A stretch of DNA of 64,000 bases, taken from assembly GCF_024582835.1 (NCBI RefSeq), contig NZ_CP102096.1, forward strand, positions 1,612,001 through 1,676,000, read 5' to 3'. This document shows, one piece after another, positions 63,283-64,000 of this stretch. Below the pieces are notes generated by a model. The model was not told where the DNA came from, did no database searches, and saw only the letters and a list, made by a program, of their open reading frames with translations. Each line of letters starts with the position of its first letter. Position 1 is the stretch's first letter. The position numbers were made by a program, and so were the translations under genes. Source of the DNA: Vibrio japonicus. Lineage in GTDB: Bacteria > Pseudomonadota > Gammaproteobacteria > Enterobacterales > Vibrionaceae.

Positions 63283-64000
63283 ATGTATCAGCTCAATTTC
63301 GACATGGACCAGTTTTTGACGGAATTTTGGCATAAAAAGCCAACCATCATTAAGCAAGGCTTTAACAATTTTGATGATCCGATCAGCCCAGATGAACTGG
63401 CTGGTTTAGCGTTAGAGGACGATATTGACTCTCGATTTATCTCCAATAAAGACGGCAAATGGAAAGCGAAACACGGGCCGCTTCCTGAAACATTGTTTGA
63501 AAATTTGCCGGAGAGCCACTGGCAACTTGTTGTTCAAGCCTGTAACCACTGGCACCTAGGCGCTGCGGAGCTTGTTGAACCATTTAAACAACTGCCTCAA
63601 TGGCTGTTCGATGATTTGATGGTCTGCTTCTCTGCGCCAGAGGGAGGCGTTGGCCCTCACATCGATCAATATGATGTATTCATTGTTCAAGGCAGTGGTA
63701 AGCGTCGATGGCGTGTTGGCGATATCGATAAAGGCCAATATAAAGAGTCTATCCAAGGCGGTGCTTTACGACAGATTGAAGGGTTTGATGCGATCATCGA
63801 TGAGGTTTTGTTACCCGGAGATATCCTCTATATTCCTCCTGGTTTTCCACACGAAGGTCATACCATAGAGCCTAGCATGAGCTATTCTCTAGGTTTTCGC
63901 TCACCTAAAGAACAAGAGCTGTTAAGTAACTTTGCAGATTATGTGCTTGCGAATGATAAAGGGGATGTCCACCTGCACAATCCGAGCATGCAAACACAAA
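63283..64000 (+). CDS. roxA: Ribosomal protein uL16 arginine hydroxylase RoxA/YcfD (partial)
   Basis: The first 239 codons of a cupin/JmjC-type Fe(II)/2-oxoglutarate oxygenase; the gene runs off the window. Metal ligands H126-x-D128 in GPHIDQYD and a later His in PPGFPHEGH are present. E. coli YcfD hydroxylates an Arg of ribosomal protein L16. It begins three bases after the YbaM-like gene. Confidence 0.92.
   Translation, partial: MYQLNFDMDQFLTEFWHKKPTIIKQGFNNFDDPISPDELAGLALEDDIDSRFISNKDGKWKAKHGPLPETLFENLPESHWQLVVQACNHWHLGAAELVEPFKQLPQWLFDDLMVCFSAPEGGVGPHIDQYDVFIVQGSGKRRWRVGDIDKGQYKESIQGGALRQIEGFDAIIDEVLLPGDILYIPPGFPHEGHTIEPSMSYSLGFRSPKEQELLSNFADYVLANDKGDVHLHNPSMQTQ

Overview
The window is a gene-dense, conserved stretch of a Vibrio chromosome. 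The evidence is its gene content and order: psp next to sap and a two-adaptor RND pump, H-NS (VicH type) next to inosine-guanosine kinase and the his operon, mnmA-hflD-purB, the bio cluster beside htpX, and an OmpT-like porin beside dinG. The species cannot be fixed from sequence reading alone. I see no prophage, transposon, CRISPR array, rRNA or tRNA.

Layout. 0-5.3 kb: a DUF1289 protein, a META-domain lipoprotein, then an ynjBCD-type ABC importer translationally coupled to a CDP-alcohol phosphatidyltransferase (ynjF). 5.3-12.3 kb: an RNA-modification pair (methyltransferase and pseudouridine synthase), an NSS sodium symporter, cardiolipin synthase, cystathionine beta-lyase and Tag glycosylase. 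12.3-17.6 kb: an RND pump with two adaptor lipoproteins. 17.7-25.7 kb: pspABC with a sigma-54 promoter, divergent pspF, then sapABCDF. 25.7-29.4 kb: a DUF2750 protein, Mn-dependent pyrophosphatase, a 10TM metal-exporter-like protein behind two Fur-box-like sites, and YebC.

29.4-36.8 kb is the complete his operon hisGDCBHAFIE, with a leader peptide carrying five consecutive His codons and an attenuator. 37.1-39.0 kb is an NhaC-family transporter under a lysine riboswitch, which makes it a likely lysine transporter. H-NS, inosine-guanosine kinase (PurR box), mnmA, hflD and purB (PurR box) follow. 45.3-51.4 kb is an eight-gene operon around a cyclopropane-fatty-acid-synthase-like methyltransferase (FAD protein, DUF1365, SDR, NTF2-like, DUF2878, chalcone-isomerase-like, DUF3833). 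TTGTACA repeats surround its promoter. Then come htpX, a 53-residue small protein, the bio genes (bioBFCD diverging from bioA over a BirA-like operator), a DUF2057 protein, an OmpT-like porin, dinG, priC, a YbaM-like protein and the start of a RoxA/YcfD ribosomal oxygenase.

The least explained material is the Cfa-like lipid-modification operon and its putative operators, the ynjF coupling, the Fur-type control of the metal-exporter gene, and small ORFs. The riboswitch, his attenuator, PurR boxes and BirA-like operator were read directly from sequence and fit known families.
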